64,000 nt of DNA. It comes from VAZQ01 sp036557705 (lineage in GTDB: Bacteria; Pseudomonadota; Alphaproteobacteria; Rhizobiales; Xanthobacteraceae). The position numbers and the translations under genes were made by a program. Where the stretch lies: positions 1-64,000 of the forward strand of contig DATBHB010000155.1 in the NCBI GenBank assembly GCA_036557705.1, given 5' to 3'. Shown here one piece after another: positions 33,374 through 42,674 of the stretch. The stretch's first letter is position 1. Each line of letters opens with the position of its first letter. The notes below the pieces were generated by a model that saw nothing but the letters and a program-made list of their open reading frames with translations, was not told the DNA's origin and did not search any database.

Positions 33374-35080
33374 ATGGCTACGCAAGTACTCGAACAGCTG
33401 CCGCTCGGACGCGTCATTTCGGTGCGCGGGGCAAGAGCAAGCATCGGTATTTTGGAATACCGGCGGGAAGGAGACCGGGCGGAACGAGTTACGGTCGGCA
33501 ATTACATATGCATTCGGACCGGAGATCGGGACCTGATCGGAATAGTGACGGAGGTCTGCCTCCAGGCAATGTCGGTCCCCCAGCATCAAAGCTATTACGC
33601 AACGGCGCACCTTTATTTGATGGGCGAGATCTGGGCGGAGACCGACTGTTCTCCGCGTTTCAGCAGAGGTTTGCGTAATTATCCGCACGTTGGAGATGAC
33701 GCCAGGCTGATGACATCCGGCGAGCTGCGGCTTGTCTACGCGGCTAGCGACAGAGCTATGATCGATATCGGTTATCTGCATCAGGATGCCGAAGTCAGCG
33801 CTTATGTGAACGTAGACGATCTGCTATCGAAGCATTTCGCATTGCTGGGTTCGACTGGCGTGGGGAAATCGTCGGGCGTCGCCATCATCCTTCGTGAACT
33901 GATGAAGGCGCGGCCCGAGCTGCGCGTTTTTCTGATCGACCCGCATGCGGAATACAGCCACGCGTTCGGAGACAAGGCCGAAATCCTTACGCAGCACAAT
34001 CTCAGATTGCCCTTTTGGCTGTTCAGCTTCGAAGAAATCGTTAATGTCCTCTTCGGCGACCGCAGCGGCATCGATCAGGAGATCGACATTTTGACCGAAC
34101 TCATCCCGCTGGCCAAGAGTGCGTATTCGCAGCACCGGAACTTGCGTCGAGAGCTTAGAAATGTGGGGTTTACAGTCGATACACCGGTGCCGTACCGGCT
34201 TGCCGACCTGATCACGCTGATTGACGAGCGGATGGGAAAACTCGAGAATCGATCGACGAGGCTCCAGTACTTCAAGCTGATCGCTCGGATCGAAGCCGTG
34301 CGCAAGGATCCTCGCTACGGGTTCATGTTCGACAATGCCAACGTGGGCGGAGATACGACGGTACACTTGCTGCGACAGCTGTTCCAATTGCCTCCGACTG
34401 AGAAGCGCATCACCATTTTGCAACTCGCCGGCTTGCCGGGCGACGCGATGGATGCAGTCGTCTCGGTGGTGTGCCGGATGGCGTTCGACTTCGGGTTTTG
34501 GAGCGGTGGCGTATTTCCGATCCTGTTTGTGTGTGAGGAAGCGCATCGGTATGCGGCAGCGGATGCTGCGCTCGGTTTCGCCCCGACGCGACGCGCCCTT
34601 TCGCGGATCGCCAAGGAGGGTCGAAAGTACCAAATCTTCCTCGGCCTGATCACGCAGCGCCCTACAGTCCTCGACTCCAACATCCTCTCGCAATGCAGTA
34701 CCTTGTTCGTAATGCGCCTGGTCAACGACCGCGATCAGGCGCTGATGCGGTCGGCAATTTCAGAGGCTGCTGCCGATCTTTCTGTATTTGTGCCGTCGCT
34801 GAGCACGCGAGAGGTGCTGGCATTCGGAGAAGGGGTGGCTCTGCCCGCGCGCCTCGTCTTCAAAGAGCTGCCATCTGATCTGCTCCCGCGAAGAGAGAGC
34901 CACGTCGACGGCTGCGCCGGGATAGAAGTCAGCGATGAGTTCCTTACGGGCGTGGTGGAGCAGTGGCGAGGCGCCACGACGAGCGGAGTCTCGCAACTTG
35001 AAGTCTCGGTGGCCGAGCTTCCAGGCTTTTCGGCGGGCCGAGACTCGCTGAGTGCTTACCGGAGTTCGCAGTTCAAGTGA
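33374..35080 (+). CDS. HerA-like DNA-translocating ATPase (DUF87)
   Basis: Encodes 568 residues from ATG 33374, with a purine-rich site before it; a GTG at 33359 is also in frame. The N-terminal HAS-barrel-like domain covers about 1-125. The HerA/FtsK-type ATPase follows: Walker A GSTGVGKSS (159-167), LIDPHAEY, Walker B FPILFVCEEAHRY, a sensor-like ITQRP and a conserved arginine region RRALSRIAKEGRKY. HerA proteins form hexameric rings that pump DNA, usually with a nuclease partner (NurA) or with Sir2/DUF4297 effectors in phage defence. None of these is adjacent: the flanks are pilin genes and the SRP RNA. Its role here is unknown. Confidence 0.85.
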   Translation: MATQVLEQLPLGRVISVRGARASIGILEYRREGDRAERVTVGNYICIRTGDRDLIGIVTEVCLQAMSVPQHQSYYATAHLYLMGEIWAETDCSPRFSRGLRNYPHVGDDARLMTSGELRLVYAASDRAMIDIGYLHQDAEVSAYVNVDDLLSKHFALLGSTGVGKSSGVAIILRELMKARPELRVFLIDPHAEYSHAFGDKAEILTQHNLRLPFWLFSFEEIVNVLFGDRSGIDQEIDILTELIPLAKSAYSQHRNLRRELRNVGFTVDTPVPYRLADLITLIDERMGKLENRSTRLQYFKLIARIEAVRKDPRYGFMFDNANVGGDTTVHLLRQLFQLPPTEKRITILQLAGLPGDAMDAVVSVVCRMAFDFGFWSGGVFPILFVCEEAHRYAAADAALGFAPTRRALSRIAKEGRKYQIFLGLITQRPTVLDSNILSQCSTLFVMRLVNDRDQALMRSAISEAAADLSVFVPSLSTREVLAFGEGVALPARLVFKELPSDLLPRRESHVDGCAGIEVSDEFLTGVVEQWRGATTSGVSQLEVSVAELPGFSAGRDSLSAYRSSQFK

Positions 35081-35136
35081 GGCGCCCCTTCCCCGCCGGC
35101 GCTTGCATTCGCGTTCCGTTCCGACGATATAGGGAC

Positions 35137-35232
35137 GGGAGGTTGGCGGTGGACGAGCCACTCGCCAACCGGGTCAGGTCCGGAAGGAAGCAGCCCTAAC
35201 GAGCTCCGGTTCGGGTCGCTCGTCAGCCTCCC
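35137..35232 (+). ncRNA. ffs: signal recognition particle RNA (4.5S, small bacterial type)
   Basis: A 96-base rod-like RNA. The ends GGGAGG and CCTCCC pair. The universally conserved apical domain is present as GGTCAGGTCCGGAAGGAAGCAGCC at about 35172-35195, holding the GGAA tetraloop and the SRP54-binding internal loops. It lies directly upstream of dnaX, the usual place in rhizobia. Confidence 0.95.
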
Positions 35233-35312
35233 ACTTCCCTTGAATTCGCGATCCCACGCGCAATCGAGGATCGTATCTTTCGGGCAGCGGCCGATCAGGC
35301 GGTGGAGAGGCA

Positions 35313-37286
35313 ATGAGCCAAGCCAACGGCCTCAATTTTCGGGTTGCGGCCGACGCCGCCGGTCCGCCACCCGCTACGGGCTCCCGCGTACCCGCCCGCG
35401 CGTCCTCCTATCGCGTCCTCGCGCGCAAGTACCGGCCGGCATCGTTTGACGATCTGATCGGCCAGGATGCCATGGTGCGCACGATCTCCAATGCCTTCGA
35501 GGCCGGACGCATCCCACAAGCCTGGATTCTCACCGGAGTCCGCGGAGTCGGCAAAACCACGACCGCGCGCATCCTTGCCCGCGCACTCAACTACGAATTG
35601 CCGGACGGTTCAGTGACCAGCCCGACAATCCACATGCCGACCCTTGGCGTGCACTGCCAGGCAATCATGGAAAGCCGGCATCTCGACGTCATCGAAATGG
35701 ATGCCGCGTCCCACAACGGCGTCGATGACGTGCGCCAGATCAACGATGCGATTCGCTATGCCCCTGTGAGTGCGCGGACGAAGGTCTATATCCTCGATGA
35801 GGTCCATATGCTCTCGCCGGCGGCCTTCAACGCACTGTTGAAGACCTTGGAGGAGCCGCCGCCGCACGCAAAATTCATCTTTGCGACGACTGAAATCCGC
35901 AAAGTACCAGTGACGGTGCTTTCGCGCTGTCAGCGATTCGATCTGCGCCGCGTCGATACAAATTTGCTCGTTGCCCATCTCGCGGGCATTGCCGGCAAGG
36001 AAGCGATCACGGTCGAGCCGGAAGCGCTGGCCTTGATCGCGCGCGCGGCCGAGGGATCCGTGCGCGATTCACTCTCGCTCTTCGATCAGGCGATCGCACA
36101 CGCGGCCGGTCCAGTGCGCGCGGAGCATGTGCGGCAGATGCTCGGACTGGCCGACCGGGCGCGCACGATCGATCTCTTCGAGGCAGTCATGCGCGGCGAC
36201 ATGGCGGCGGCACTCGGTGAACTGCGCGATCAGTACGACACCGGTGCCGACCCCGCGGTGGTGCTGATGGATCTTGCCGAGTTCACCCATTTTGTTACCC
36301 GGATCAAGGTCGTACCCACGGTCGCCGACGACCTCTCTCTTGTCGAAATCGAGCGCACGCGCGGCCGCGCCTTCGCGCAATCGCTTTCGATGGCTGTGCT
36401 TGCGCGCGCGTGGCAGATGCTGCTCAAGGGCATCAGCGAGGTCGAGGCGTCGAGCCGGCCGCTTGCCGCTGCCGAGATGGTTCTGGTGCGCATTGCCTAT
36501 GCGGCCGATCTGCCTTCTCCCGACGAGGTTATTCGATCGCTTGAGGGGACCGGCAACGCGGAGCTCTCGCGCGGCAATGCGGGCGCCGTCGCCGCCTCCA
36601 CGAGTCCAACCGCGCAACAGCGCACAACCGATTCGCAACCCGCCGCTCCCGCGGTAGGACCCCGGCGCGGCGAAACAGCGCCAGTTGATATCTCGCGCGC
36701 AACGATCCCTGCGGCGAGTGCGGTCGAGCGGGTCCAGACCGCAGCCGCAATCGCGCCGCGCGAAAACGGGGATGGAACTGCGCCAACGCTTGCGGTTCAG
36801 AGATTCGATGAATTGATTGGGCTCGCGGCGCAGAAGCGCGACCTTGCGGTAAAGCTTGCCCTCGAGCGGGATGTTCGGCTCGTCAAATGCGAGGATGGAC
36901 GGCTGGAAATTGCGCTGGAGAAAACGGCCTCAAGTACGCTGGTGACTGACCTGTCACGCAAATTGTCGCAATGGACCAATCGGCGCTGGAGCGTAGTGGT
37001 ATCGGTCGGGCCGGGGGAACCGACCATCAAGGCACAAAATGAGGCGCGCCAGGTGGAGCTCAAGATCGGCGTTCGCGCCGATCCGCTGGTGCAGGCCGTG
37101 CTCGCCAGATTTCCGGGTGCTGAAATTGTCGGCGTGCGCGAGCGCAGCGAGGCAGCGCAGGCCGGAAAAGACGAAGGGGTCACAGGCGAGCCCATCGATG
37201 ATGCCATGCCGGAACCGCTGCCGGTCGATGACGGTTCCCCTTACGAGGCTGACTTGCGGCCGGAGGATCAGGACGACGTCCTTTAG
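35313..37286 (+). CDS. dnaX: DNA polymerase III subunits gamma/tau
   Basis: Encodes 657 residues with GGAGAGGC before the ATG. The clamp-loader AAA+ domain has ASYRVLARKYRPASFDDLIGQ, Walker A GVRGVGKTTTAR, DEVHMLSPAAFNALLKTLEEPP, and the SRC motif LSRCQRFDLRR. The zinc-binding knot has only one cysteine left (GVHCQAIME) where E. coli has four, as is usual in rhizobial DnaX. The C-terminal half is an Ala/Pro-rich linker and tau region ending in an acidic tail. It assembles the clamp loader and couples polymerase to helicase. It follows ffs and precedes ybaB-recR. Confidence 0.96.
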   Translation: MSQANGLNFRVAADAAGPPPATGSRVPARASSYRVLARKYRPASFDDLIGQDAMVRTISNAFEAGRIPQAWILTGVRGVGKTTTARILARALNYELPDGSVTSPTIHMPTLGVHCQAIMESRHLDVIEMDAASHNGVDDVRQINDAIRYAPVSARTKVYILDEVHMLSPAAFNALLKTLEEPPPHAKFIFATTEIRKVPVTVLSRCQRFDLRRVDTNLLVAHLAGIAGKEAITVEPEALALIARAAEGSVRDSLSLFDQAIAHAAGPVRAEHVRQMLGLADRARTIDLFEAVMRGDMAAALGELRDQYDTGADPAVVLMDLAEFTHFVTRIKVVPTVADDLSLVEIERTRGRAFAQSLSMAVLARAWQMLLKGISEVEASSRPLAAAEMVLVRIAYAADLPSPDEVIRSLEGTGNAELSRGNAGAVAASTSPTAQQRTTDSQPAAPAVGPRRGETAPVDISRATIPAASAVERVQTAAAIAPRENGDGTAPTLAVQRFDELIGLAAQKRDLAVKLALERDVRLVKCEDGRLEIALEKTASSTLVTDLSRKLSQWTNRRWSVVVSVGPGEPTIKAQNEARQVELKIGVRADPLVQAVLARFPGAEIVGVRERSEAAQAGKDEGVTGEPIDDAMPEPLPVDDGSPYEADLRPEDQDDVL

Positions 37287-37317
37287 AGGGTCGCCCCGGA
37301 CCATACAGGATTGAATC

Positions 37318-37638
37318 ATGGCGGATTTTCTCGGTCTCATGCAACAAGCCGCCGAACTCAAATCCAAAATGGAGGCGATGCAGGCCGAGCTTGGCAATCT
37401 CGAAGTCGAGGGCGCCGCGGGCGGCGGATTGGTCACGGTTCGGCTTTCGGGAAAGGGGGAAGTCCGCGGCGTCAATATCGATGAAACATTGATCAAGCCT
37501 GCCGAAAAGCAGGTCCTCGAAGATCTGATCGTGGCGGCGCATGCCGACGCGCGGCGCAAGGCCGAAGCGCTGCTGCAGGAGAAGATGAAGGCGTTCACCG
37601 GCGGGCTGCCGTTGCCGCCGGAATTGAAGCCGTTTTGA
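37318..37638 (+). CDS. ybaB: YbaB/EbfC nucleoid-associated protein
   Basis: Encodes 106 residues. The typical start is MADFLGLMQQAAELKSKMEAMQ, followed by VEGAAGGGLVTVRLSGKGEVRGVNID and ending near the C-terminus with EKMKAFTGGLPLPPELKPF. This is a small dimeric DNA-binding protein, nearly always between dnaX and recR as here. AGGA lies 8 bases upstream of the ATG. Confidence 0.96.
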   Translation: MADFLGLMQQAAELKSKMEAMQAELGNLEVEGAAGGGLVTVRLSGKGEVRGVNIDETLIKPAEKQVLEDLIVAAHADARRKAEALLQEKMKAFTGGLPLPPELKPF

Positions 37639-37650
37639 CGTTTTCTCCCG

Positions 37651-38256
37651 ATGCCCACCGCCATTGCCGGACCCGAGATCGAGCGGCTGATTGCGCTGCT
37701 CGCCCGTTTGCCCGGACTGGGACCGCGTTCGGCACGCCGTGCCGCGCTGTTTCTGATCAAGAAACGCGAACAGATCATGGGTCCGCTCGGGGTGGCGCTG
37801 CAGACTGCGCTCGAGAAAATCGAGGTTTGCCGCTGTTGCGGCAACATCGATAGCCAGAATCCGTGCACCGTGTGCACCGATCCGCGTCGCGACCCCTCGA
37901 TCATTGTCGTCGTTGCCGATGTCGCCGATCTGTGGGCGCTGGAGCGCGCGCATGCTCTCGATGCGCGCTATCACGTGCTCGGCGGCATGCTGTCGCCGCT
38001 CGATGGCGTTGGCCCCGAGGATTTGACGATCGGAGCGCTCGTGACCCGCGCGCACGATCCGGCGGTGAAAGAGATCGTTCTCGCGCTCAATGCCACCGTC
38101 GAGGGCCAGACCACTGCCCACTACATTACTGATCTCTTGCGCGATGCCAATGTCAAAGTAACGCGCCTTGCCCATGGCGTGCCGGTCGGCGGCGAGCTTG
38201 ATTATCTCGATGAGGGCACGCTCTCGGCTGCAATCCGGCAAAGGACCGCGCTGTAG
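37651..38256 (+). CDS. recR: recombination mediator RecR
   Basis: Encodes 201 residues. N-terminal helix-hairpin-helix (LPGLGPRSARRAALFLI), a C4 zinc finger (CRCCGNIDSQNPCTVC), a Toprim domain (IIVVVADVADLWALERAHALDARYHVLGG) and the C-terminal GGELDYLDEGTL. It loads RecA on single-stranded gaps with RecF/RecO. Start 12 bases after ybaB. Confidence 0.97.
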   Translation: MPTAIAGPEIERLIALLARLPGLGPRSARRAALFLIKKREQIMGPLGVALQTALEKIEVCRCCGNIDSQNPCTVCTDPRRDPSIIVVVADVADLWALERAHALDARYHVLGGMLSPLDGVGPEDLTIGALVTRAHDPAVKEIVLALNATVEGQTTAHYITDLLRDANVKVTRLAHGVPVGGELDYLDEGTLSAAIRQRTAL

Positions 38257-38271
38257 GCGAGATGGTAGCTG

Positions 38272-38436
38272 GTAGGGTAGGCGCGGTTAAGACGCGGGAG
38301 CCCCGCCACACGTAGAAGGAAGCGCCGTGCCCACGCGTCGCGATTGTTACGTCCGCGTGGGCATCAGGGCGTTTACGCCCGTCTTGTCGACGGGCTATGG
38401 CACGCGCTTAAGCGCGTGCGCCTTTGCCCACGCTAC
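38272..38436. repeat. diverged class A element supplying the ampG stop
   Basis: GTAG at 38272 to CTAC at 38433-38436. The middle is rearranged relative to other copies: GTGCCCACGCG/CGCGTGGGC and GGGCGTTTACGCCC hairpins, then GGCACGCGCTTAAGCGCGTGC, but the end GCGCCTTTGCCCACGCTAC is clearly class A. The final CTA is the stop codon of the minus-strand ampG-like gene. The element fills the convergent gap after recR. Confidence 0.75.
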
Positions 38437-39794
38437 TGTTCGCGCGCGCCTTCGAGTTGCTTGAAGTGCCCGCGCCGTTGCAGCCAAACCAGCAACAGAA
38501 GACTCGGGAGCGCGAGCATGGCGCAGATGACGAAGAACCAAACCCAGCCTGTTGCCTGCGCAATCCCGCCCGCTTTGGCGGATAGAAAAGTGCGCCCGAC
38601 CGCAGCAAGCGCTGTAAGCAGTGCGTACTGCATGGCCGTATGCAACGGATTGCGACAAAGCGCGGATAGGTAGGCAACGAAAATCACGGTGCCGACAGCG
38701 CTGGTGAAATTCTCAAGCGTGATCGAAATCGTGAGCCATGCGAGATCGTGGCCGATCGCGGCCTGCCAGGAGAAGCCGAGGTTCGCGGTCGCCTGCAAAA
38801 TGCCGCTCATCCAGAGACTCGGCGCCAAGGGATATTTTCGAGCGACAAAACCCCCGGCAAAGCCGCCGAGCAACGTCGCGGCAAGACCCACCCCTTTTAT
38901 TATCGTGGCATATTCGTTGCGCGAAAATCCGAGATCGATGACGAACGGCGCGATCATTATGCCGGAAAAAGCGTCGGTCAGCTTGAACAGCACGACAAAG
39001 GCCAACACGACCGCCGCAACCAGAATTCCTTCGCGCAGGAAAAAATCCGAAAATGCGCCGAGGACCGTCAGCAAGACGCGCTGGAATGCTGTCTTGCCGC
39101 TGTGTTCACGCTCAGCTGCTGCGGATTTCTCGGGCTCGGCTGCGAAGAACGTCGCAGCAATCCCGATCGCCACGAATCCGGCCATCGCAACATAACCTGC
39201 CGTCCAGGCCGCGGACTTTGCCAGTCCCCAGAATTCGAAGCCGCTGACGAGGTACAGCGCTCCAGCGGTCGAAACCAGCATTCCGACGCGATAAGCGGCC
39301 ACATACGACGCCATCCCGGCGGCCTGCTCGTTTGGCTCGAGGCTTTCGACCCGGAAAGCGTCGATCACGATGTCCTGTGTAGACGAAGCAGCCGCCACGA
39401 GCAGAGCGCAAATCGCAACCGTCGCCGGCGACTCCGCGGGGTCGGAGAAGCCGAGCAACACAATGGTGGCCATCAACGTCAGTTGCGAGAGCAACAGCCA
39501 GCCGCGGCGGCGGCCGAGCAGCCGGGAGAAGAGCGGAGCATCGAGCGCATCGATCAACGGCGCCCACAAGAACTTGATCGCATAAGGCGTGCCGACAAGA
39601 GCAAAGAGGCCGATAGTACCGAGATCGACCCCCAATTCGCGCATCCACACAAGCAGGGTGGATCCCGACAGCGCCAGCGGCAGCCCCGACGAAAAGCCGA
39701 GGAACAGCACGACGAGAACGCGCGGCTTGAGATAGACCGCAAGGGCGTCGCCCAGGGTCGAGCGGCTTGGGCCAAGATCGCGGGCGAGCGTCAT
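38433..39794 (-). CDS. ampG: AmpG-family muropeptide/MFS transporter
   Basis: Encodes 453 residues with about 12-14 membrane segments. Family marks are FLGFSSGLPLALSGSTLLVWMRELGVDLGTIGLFALVGTPYAIKFLWAPLIDA and RRRGWLLLSQL, then STQDIVIDAFRVESLEPNEQAAGMA, all characteristic of AmpG permeases that bring anhydro-muropeptides from periplasm to cytoplasm for recycling. The TAG stop is the last bases of the diverged class A element. Minus strand, 38 bases after rmuC. Confidence 0.9.
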   Translation of the reverse strand: MTLARDLGPSRSTLGDALAVYLKPRVLVVLFLGFSSGLPLALSGSTLLVWMRELGVDLGTIGLFALVGTPYAIKFLWAPLIDALDAPLFSRLLGRRRGWLLLSQLTLMATIVLLGFSDPAESPATVAICALLVAAASSTQDIVIDAFRVESLEPNEQAAGMASYVAAYRVGMLVSTAGALYLVSGFEFWGLAKSAAWTAGYVAMAGFVAIGIAATFFAAEPEKSAAAEREHSGKTAFQRVLLTVLGAFSDFFLREGILVAAVVLAFVVLFKLTDAFSGIMIAPFVIDLGFSRNEYATIIKGVGLAATLLGGFAGGFVARKYPLAPSLWMSGILQATANLGFSWQAAIGHDLAWLTISITLENFTSAVGTVIFVAYLSALCRNPLHTAMQYALLTALAAVGRTFLSAKAGGIAQATGWVWFFVICAMLALPSLLLLVWLQRRGHFKQLEGAREQ

Positions 39795-39832
39795 GGGGCT
39801 CCGGATGGCGCAACAAGATGGCGTAAGTACAG

Positions 39833-40966
39833 CTATTCGCCGGCCTGGAGCCTGCGGGGGATCGCCGCGGGCAGGATGTCTTCCGCCGCCTCTTCACCAT
39901 CCCCGAACTCGACGTCCTTGATGCGCCCGCCCCGTTTCTCGATCTTCTCGGCCGAGACCAGGATCTGCCGCACGTCCTCATTGGCCTGGCCGAAATGCTG
40001 CGCCAGCTTGAGCACGCGCTCGTGCAGCCGGTTGACATCGCCCATGAGAAGCCCGACCTCGGCCTGAATCTTGTCGGCTGCCTCGCGCATCCGGGCGTCT
40101 TTCTGGATCGACTGGATGACATGGATGGCGAGCATGAGGAGCGAGGGCGATACGATCACCACCTTGCAGCGGAACGCCTTCTGCACGACGTCGTCGAAAC
40201 CCTCGTGCAGCTCGGCATAGACCGACTCCGAGGGGACAAACATCAGCGCCAGATCCTGAGTTTCGCCGGGAATGAGGTATTTGTCGGCAATATCCGTCAC
40301 ATGCCGCCCGATGTCGGCCCGCAGCCGGGCTGCCGCCTGCTTGCGCTCGTCGTCGCTCTTGGAATCGCGAAACGCCGTGACGGCCTCGAGCGGAAATTTC
40401 GCATCGATGATCAGCGGGCGCCGGTCGGGCAGGAAAATCGCACAATCGGGCCGGCTGCGGTTCGAAAGCCCGAACTGGAACTCGTAGCAGCCCTTTGGCA
40501 AACCATCCTGAACGATCATCTCCATGCGGCGCTGGCCGAAGGCGCCACGCTGCTGCTTGTCAGAGAGCACGCTTTGCAGCGACGTCACCTGCGAGGCGAG
40601 TTCGCTGATGTGCTTCTGGGCGCCGTCGATCACCGCTAGGCGCTCGTTGAGCCGCTGGAGTCCCTCGACCGTGTGCTGGCGCGCTGTAGTGACTGATTGG
40701 CTGAGATGGTGCGCGACCGAATCGAGCCGTTCGTTGACGGCGCGGTGCAGTTCCGCCTGCCGCCCGGCGAGCATGTCGCGCATGGTATCGATGCGGGCGG
40801 CGGTTTCAACTTGGAGTCGCGCGAGTTCGGCCATCTGGCTGCCCGCTGTCTCCGCATCGCGATGGCGCAGGATGCGGGCCGCAGCAATCGCGATGCCGGT
40901 GATGGCGGCGATGCTGACGACAAGGATGAGGACGGCAAGACTGAGATGCGCGAGATCATTCATCAT
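39833..40966 (-). CDS. rmuC: DNA recombination protein RmuC
   Basis: Encodes 377 residues: an N-terminal membrane segment (about 8-32), a long coiled coil (about 40-145) and the RmuC domain with GAFGQRRMEMIVQDGLPKGCYEFQ, RPDCAIFLPDRRPLIIDAKFPLEAVTAF, and LALMFVPSESVYAELHE. The D...DAK arrangement resembles restriction-nuclease folds. RmuC limits DNA inversions. It diverges from def, with a 164-base promoter gap. Confidence 0.94.
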   Translation of the reverse strand: MMNDLAHLSLAVLILVVSIAAITGIAIAAARILRHRDAETAGSQMAELARLQVETAARIDTMRDMLAGRQAELHRAVNERLDSVAHHLSQSVTTARQHTVEGLQRLNERLAVIDGAQKHISELASQVTSLQSVLSDKQQRGAFGQRRMEMIVQDGLPKGCYEFQFGLSNRSRPDCAIFLPDRRPLIIDAKFPLEAVTAFRDSKSDDERKQAAARLRADIGRHVTDIADKYLIPGETQDLALMFVPSESVYAELHEGFDDVVQKAFRCKVVIVSPSLLMLAIHVIQSIQKDARMREAADKIQAEVGLLMGDVNRLHERVLKLAQHFGQANEDVRQILVSAEKIEKRGGRIKDVEFGDGEEAAEDILPAAIPRRLQAGE

Positions 40967-41130
40967 TTGAAAATATTACCCCGATTCGCGATTAGAACAA
41001 AAAGAGAACACAAAATCAAGCGAGCGGCACTTCGGCTCCAGCTTTTTCGAGTCAGGGCGCCGCCACGGCGTGTGCAGAGCCGGCAGGCGGCTACATTGAC
41101 CAGCTTTGGCCTACCGCATACATCGCGGCC

Positions 41131-41646
41131 ATGGCGCTTCGCGAAATCATCAAACTGCCTGACAAGCGGCTGCGGCTCGTTTCAAAGCCGATAAAGACGC
41201 TTGACCGTGAAGTCAGAGCGCTCGTCGACGACATGTTCGAGACCATGTACCACGCGCCGGGGATCGGCCTTGCGGCGATCCAGGTGGGCGTGCCCGCGCG
41301 CGTCTTCACAATGGATCTCTCCAAGAAGGAGGGGCCCCAGGAACCGCGCATTTTCGTCAATCCACAAATCCTGTGGAAATCCGACGAGACGGCGACCTAC
41401 GAGGAGGGGTGCCTGTCGATCCCGGAATTCTACGAGGACGTCGAACGTCCCGCCCAGGTGCGTGTACGCTACCTCGATCTCGACGGCAACGAGCAGGAGC
41501 TCGACGCGAACGGGCTGCTAGCGACCTGTGTCCAGCACGAGATCGATCATCTCAACGGCGTGCTGTTCATCGATCACATTTCGCGCCTCAAGCGCAGCCG
41601 CATTCTCAAGAAATTCACCAAGGCGGCAAAGCACGCGGAAGCGTGA
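41131..41646 (+). CDS. def: peptide deformylase
   Basis: Encodes 171 residues. All three motifs are present: GIGLAAIQVG (44-53), EEGCLSIPE with metal ligand C94, and QHEIDHLNG with H136, E137 and H140. It removes the formyl group from new proteins. In relatives def is followed directly by fmt and truA; here a toxin-antitoxin module lies between def and fmt. Confidence 0.97.
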   Translation: MALREIIKLPDKRLRLVSKPIKTLDREVRALVDDMFETMYHAPGIGLAAIQVGVPARVFTMDLSKKEGPQEPRIFVNPQILWKSDETATYEEGCLSIPEFYEDVERPAQVRVRYLDLDGNEQELDANGLLATCVQHEIDHLNGVLFIDHISRLKRSRILKKFTKAAKHAEA

Positions 41647-41728
41647 TTGCTGATTCTCCTACAAGCGCCGCGATCGATACTTGTACAAACGGTAAAATTT
41701 GATACTAGTGATATCAAGGGCGAGTCCG

Positions 41729-41980
41729 ATGTCAGATCTGCTCATACGCTATGTACCTGACCGGATAAAGCGGCAACTCCACGCGAGGGCGCGCGAGAAT
41801 GGCCGGACCGTTTCGGACGAAGCCAAATCGCTGCTTGAAAAAGCGCTCGCCCCCGAGCCCGAAGCTAATCTATGGGACTGGATGCGTAACCTGGTGCCGC
41901 CTGAATACCGCGGTGACGATTTGGTGTTCGAATATCGAGTTGATGATCCGAAACCGTCCGACCTTAAAAGAGACGACTGA
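41729..41980 (+). CDS. FitA-like ribbon-helix-helix antitoxin (first copy)
   Basis: Encodes 83 residues from ATG 41729. The N-terminal RHH DNA-binding domain reads MSDLLIRYVPDRIKRQLHARARENGRTVSDEAKSLLEKAL; the C-terminal toxin-binding part has WDWMRNLVPPEYRGDDLVFEY. It is about 60 percent identical by eye to the next gene, so the two are tandem duplicates. The stop overlaps the next start by one base (TGATG). No toxin gene of its own follows. Confidence 0.85.
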   Translation: MSDLLIRYVPDRIKRQLHARARENGRTVSDEAKSLLEKALAPEPEANLWDWMRNLVPPEYRGDDLVFEYRVDDPKPSDLKRDD

Positions 41981-42225
41981 TGTCAGATCTGCTGATACGC
42001 AATGTGCCCGCGCGCATGAAGCGGCAACTTCAGGATAGGGCGCGCGCGAACGGCCGTAGTCTGTCGGAAGAAGCCAAATTATTGCTGCGCAAAGCTCTCG
42101 TCGTTCCCAAGCCGAAGCCAAGCATGGCCGAGTGGATGAGAAGCCTCGTGGAACCTGAAGATCGAGGAGATGATCTTGTATTTGAGTACCACGGCAATTT
42201 TCCAAAACCACCCAATTTTGACTGA
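41980..42225 (+). CDS. fitA: FitA-like ribbon-helix-helix antitoxin (second copy)
   Basis: Encodes 81 residues with the same plan: MSDLLIRNVPARMKRQLQDRARANGRSLSEEAKLLLRKAL, then AEWMRSLVEPEDRGDDLVFEYHG. It lies 6 bases before the PIN toxin and is the likely cognate antitoxin. The RHH domain should repress the module's promoter. The two antitoxins share identical first residues (MSDLLIR), consistent with recent duplication. Confidence 0.88.
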   Translation: MSDLLIRNVPARMKRQLQDRARANGRSLSEEAKLLLRKALVVPKPKPSMAEWMRSLVEPEDRGDDLVFEYHGNFPKPPNFD

Positions 42226-42231
42226 TGGTCA

Positions 42232-42660
42232 ATGATAATTCTTGACGCTAACGTGGTCTCAGAAATGTGGCGACCAATGCCCGATCCGACTGTGGCGGAA
42301 TGGGTAGACTCACAGCGGGAAGATTCCTTGTATCTTTGCACCCCTGTGCTTGCGGAGCTGCGCTATGGCATCGAGCGATTGGCCGCCGGTCGCCGTAAGG
42401 AGCGTCTCAAAAGTGCTATTGATCGGTTGGAGGAGGGCTATCGAGATCGAATCCTTGCGCTTGATGCCGCGGCTGCCGCCGAATTTGGCCGCTTAGCGGT
42501 GAAGCGCGAACGGATCGGCCGGAGAATGGCGCCGATGGACTGTTTGATAGCTGCAATCGCCGTAAGTCAGGGAACGGCCTTGGCGACGAGAGATACGAAT
42601 GATTTTGCGGACCTGGGACTGACCATTATCAATCCATTCGACGCCAGCAATAGTCATTGA
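42232..42660 (+). CDS. fitB: FitB/VapC-type PIN-domain ribonuclease toxin
   Basis: Encodes 142 residues. The PIN acidic residues are seen in MIILDANVVSE (Asp5), a central VLAELRYGIE (Glu), and APMDCLIAAIAV plus TRDTNDFADLGL (Asp). The core is intact, so the toxin is probably active as an RNase when free of antitoxin. The start is ATG 42232. It ends 14 bases before fmt. Confidence 0.9.
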   Translation: MIILDANVVSEMWRPMPDPTVAEWVDSQREDSLYLCTPVLAELRYGIERLAAGRRKERLKSAIDRLEEGYRDRILALDAAAAAEFGRLAVKRERIGRRMAPMDCLIAAIAVSQGTALATRDTNDFADLGLTIINPFDASNSH

Positions 42661-42674
42661 GCAATTGAAGTGCA

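Noticed and set aside
37639..38132. Overlapping alternative frames in recR
   Set aside because: Arg-rich shadows of the confirmed recR frame.
38748..40067. 439-codon plus-strand frame across ampG and rmuC
   Set aside because: Antisense shadow of two firmly identified genes; Gln/Arg-rich with no domain.
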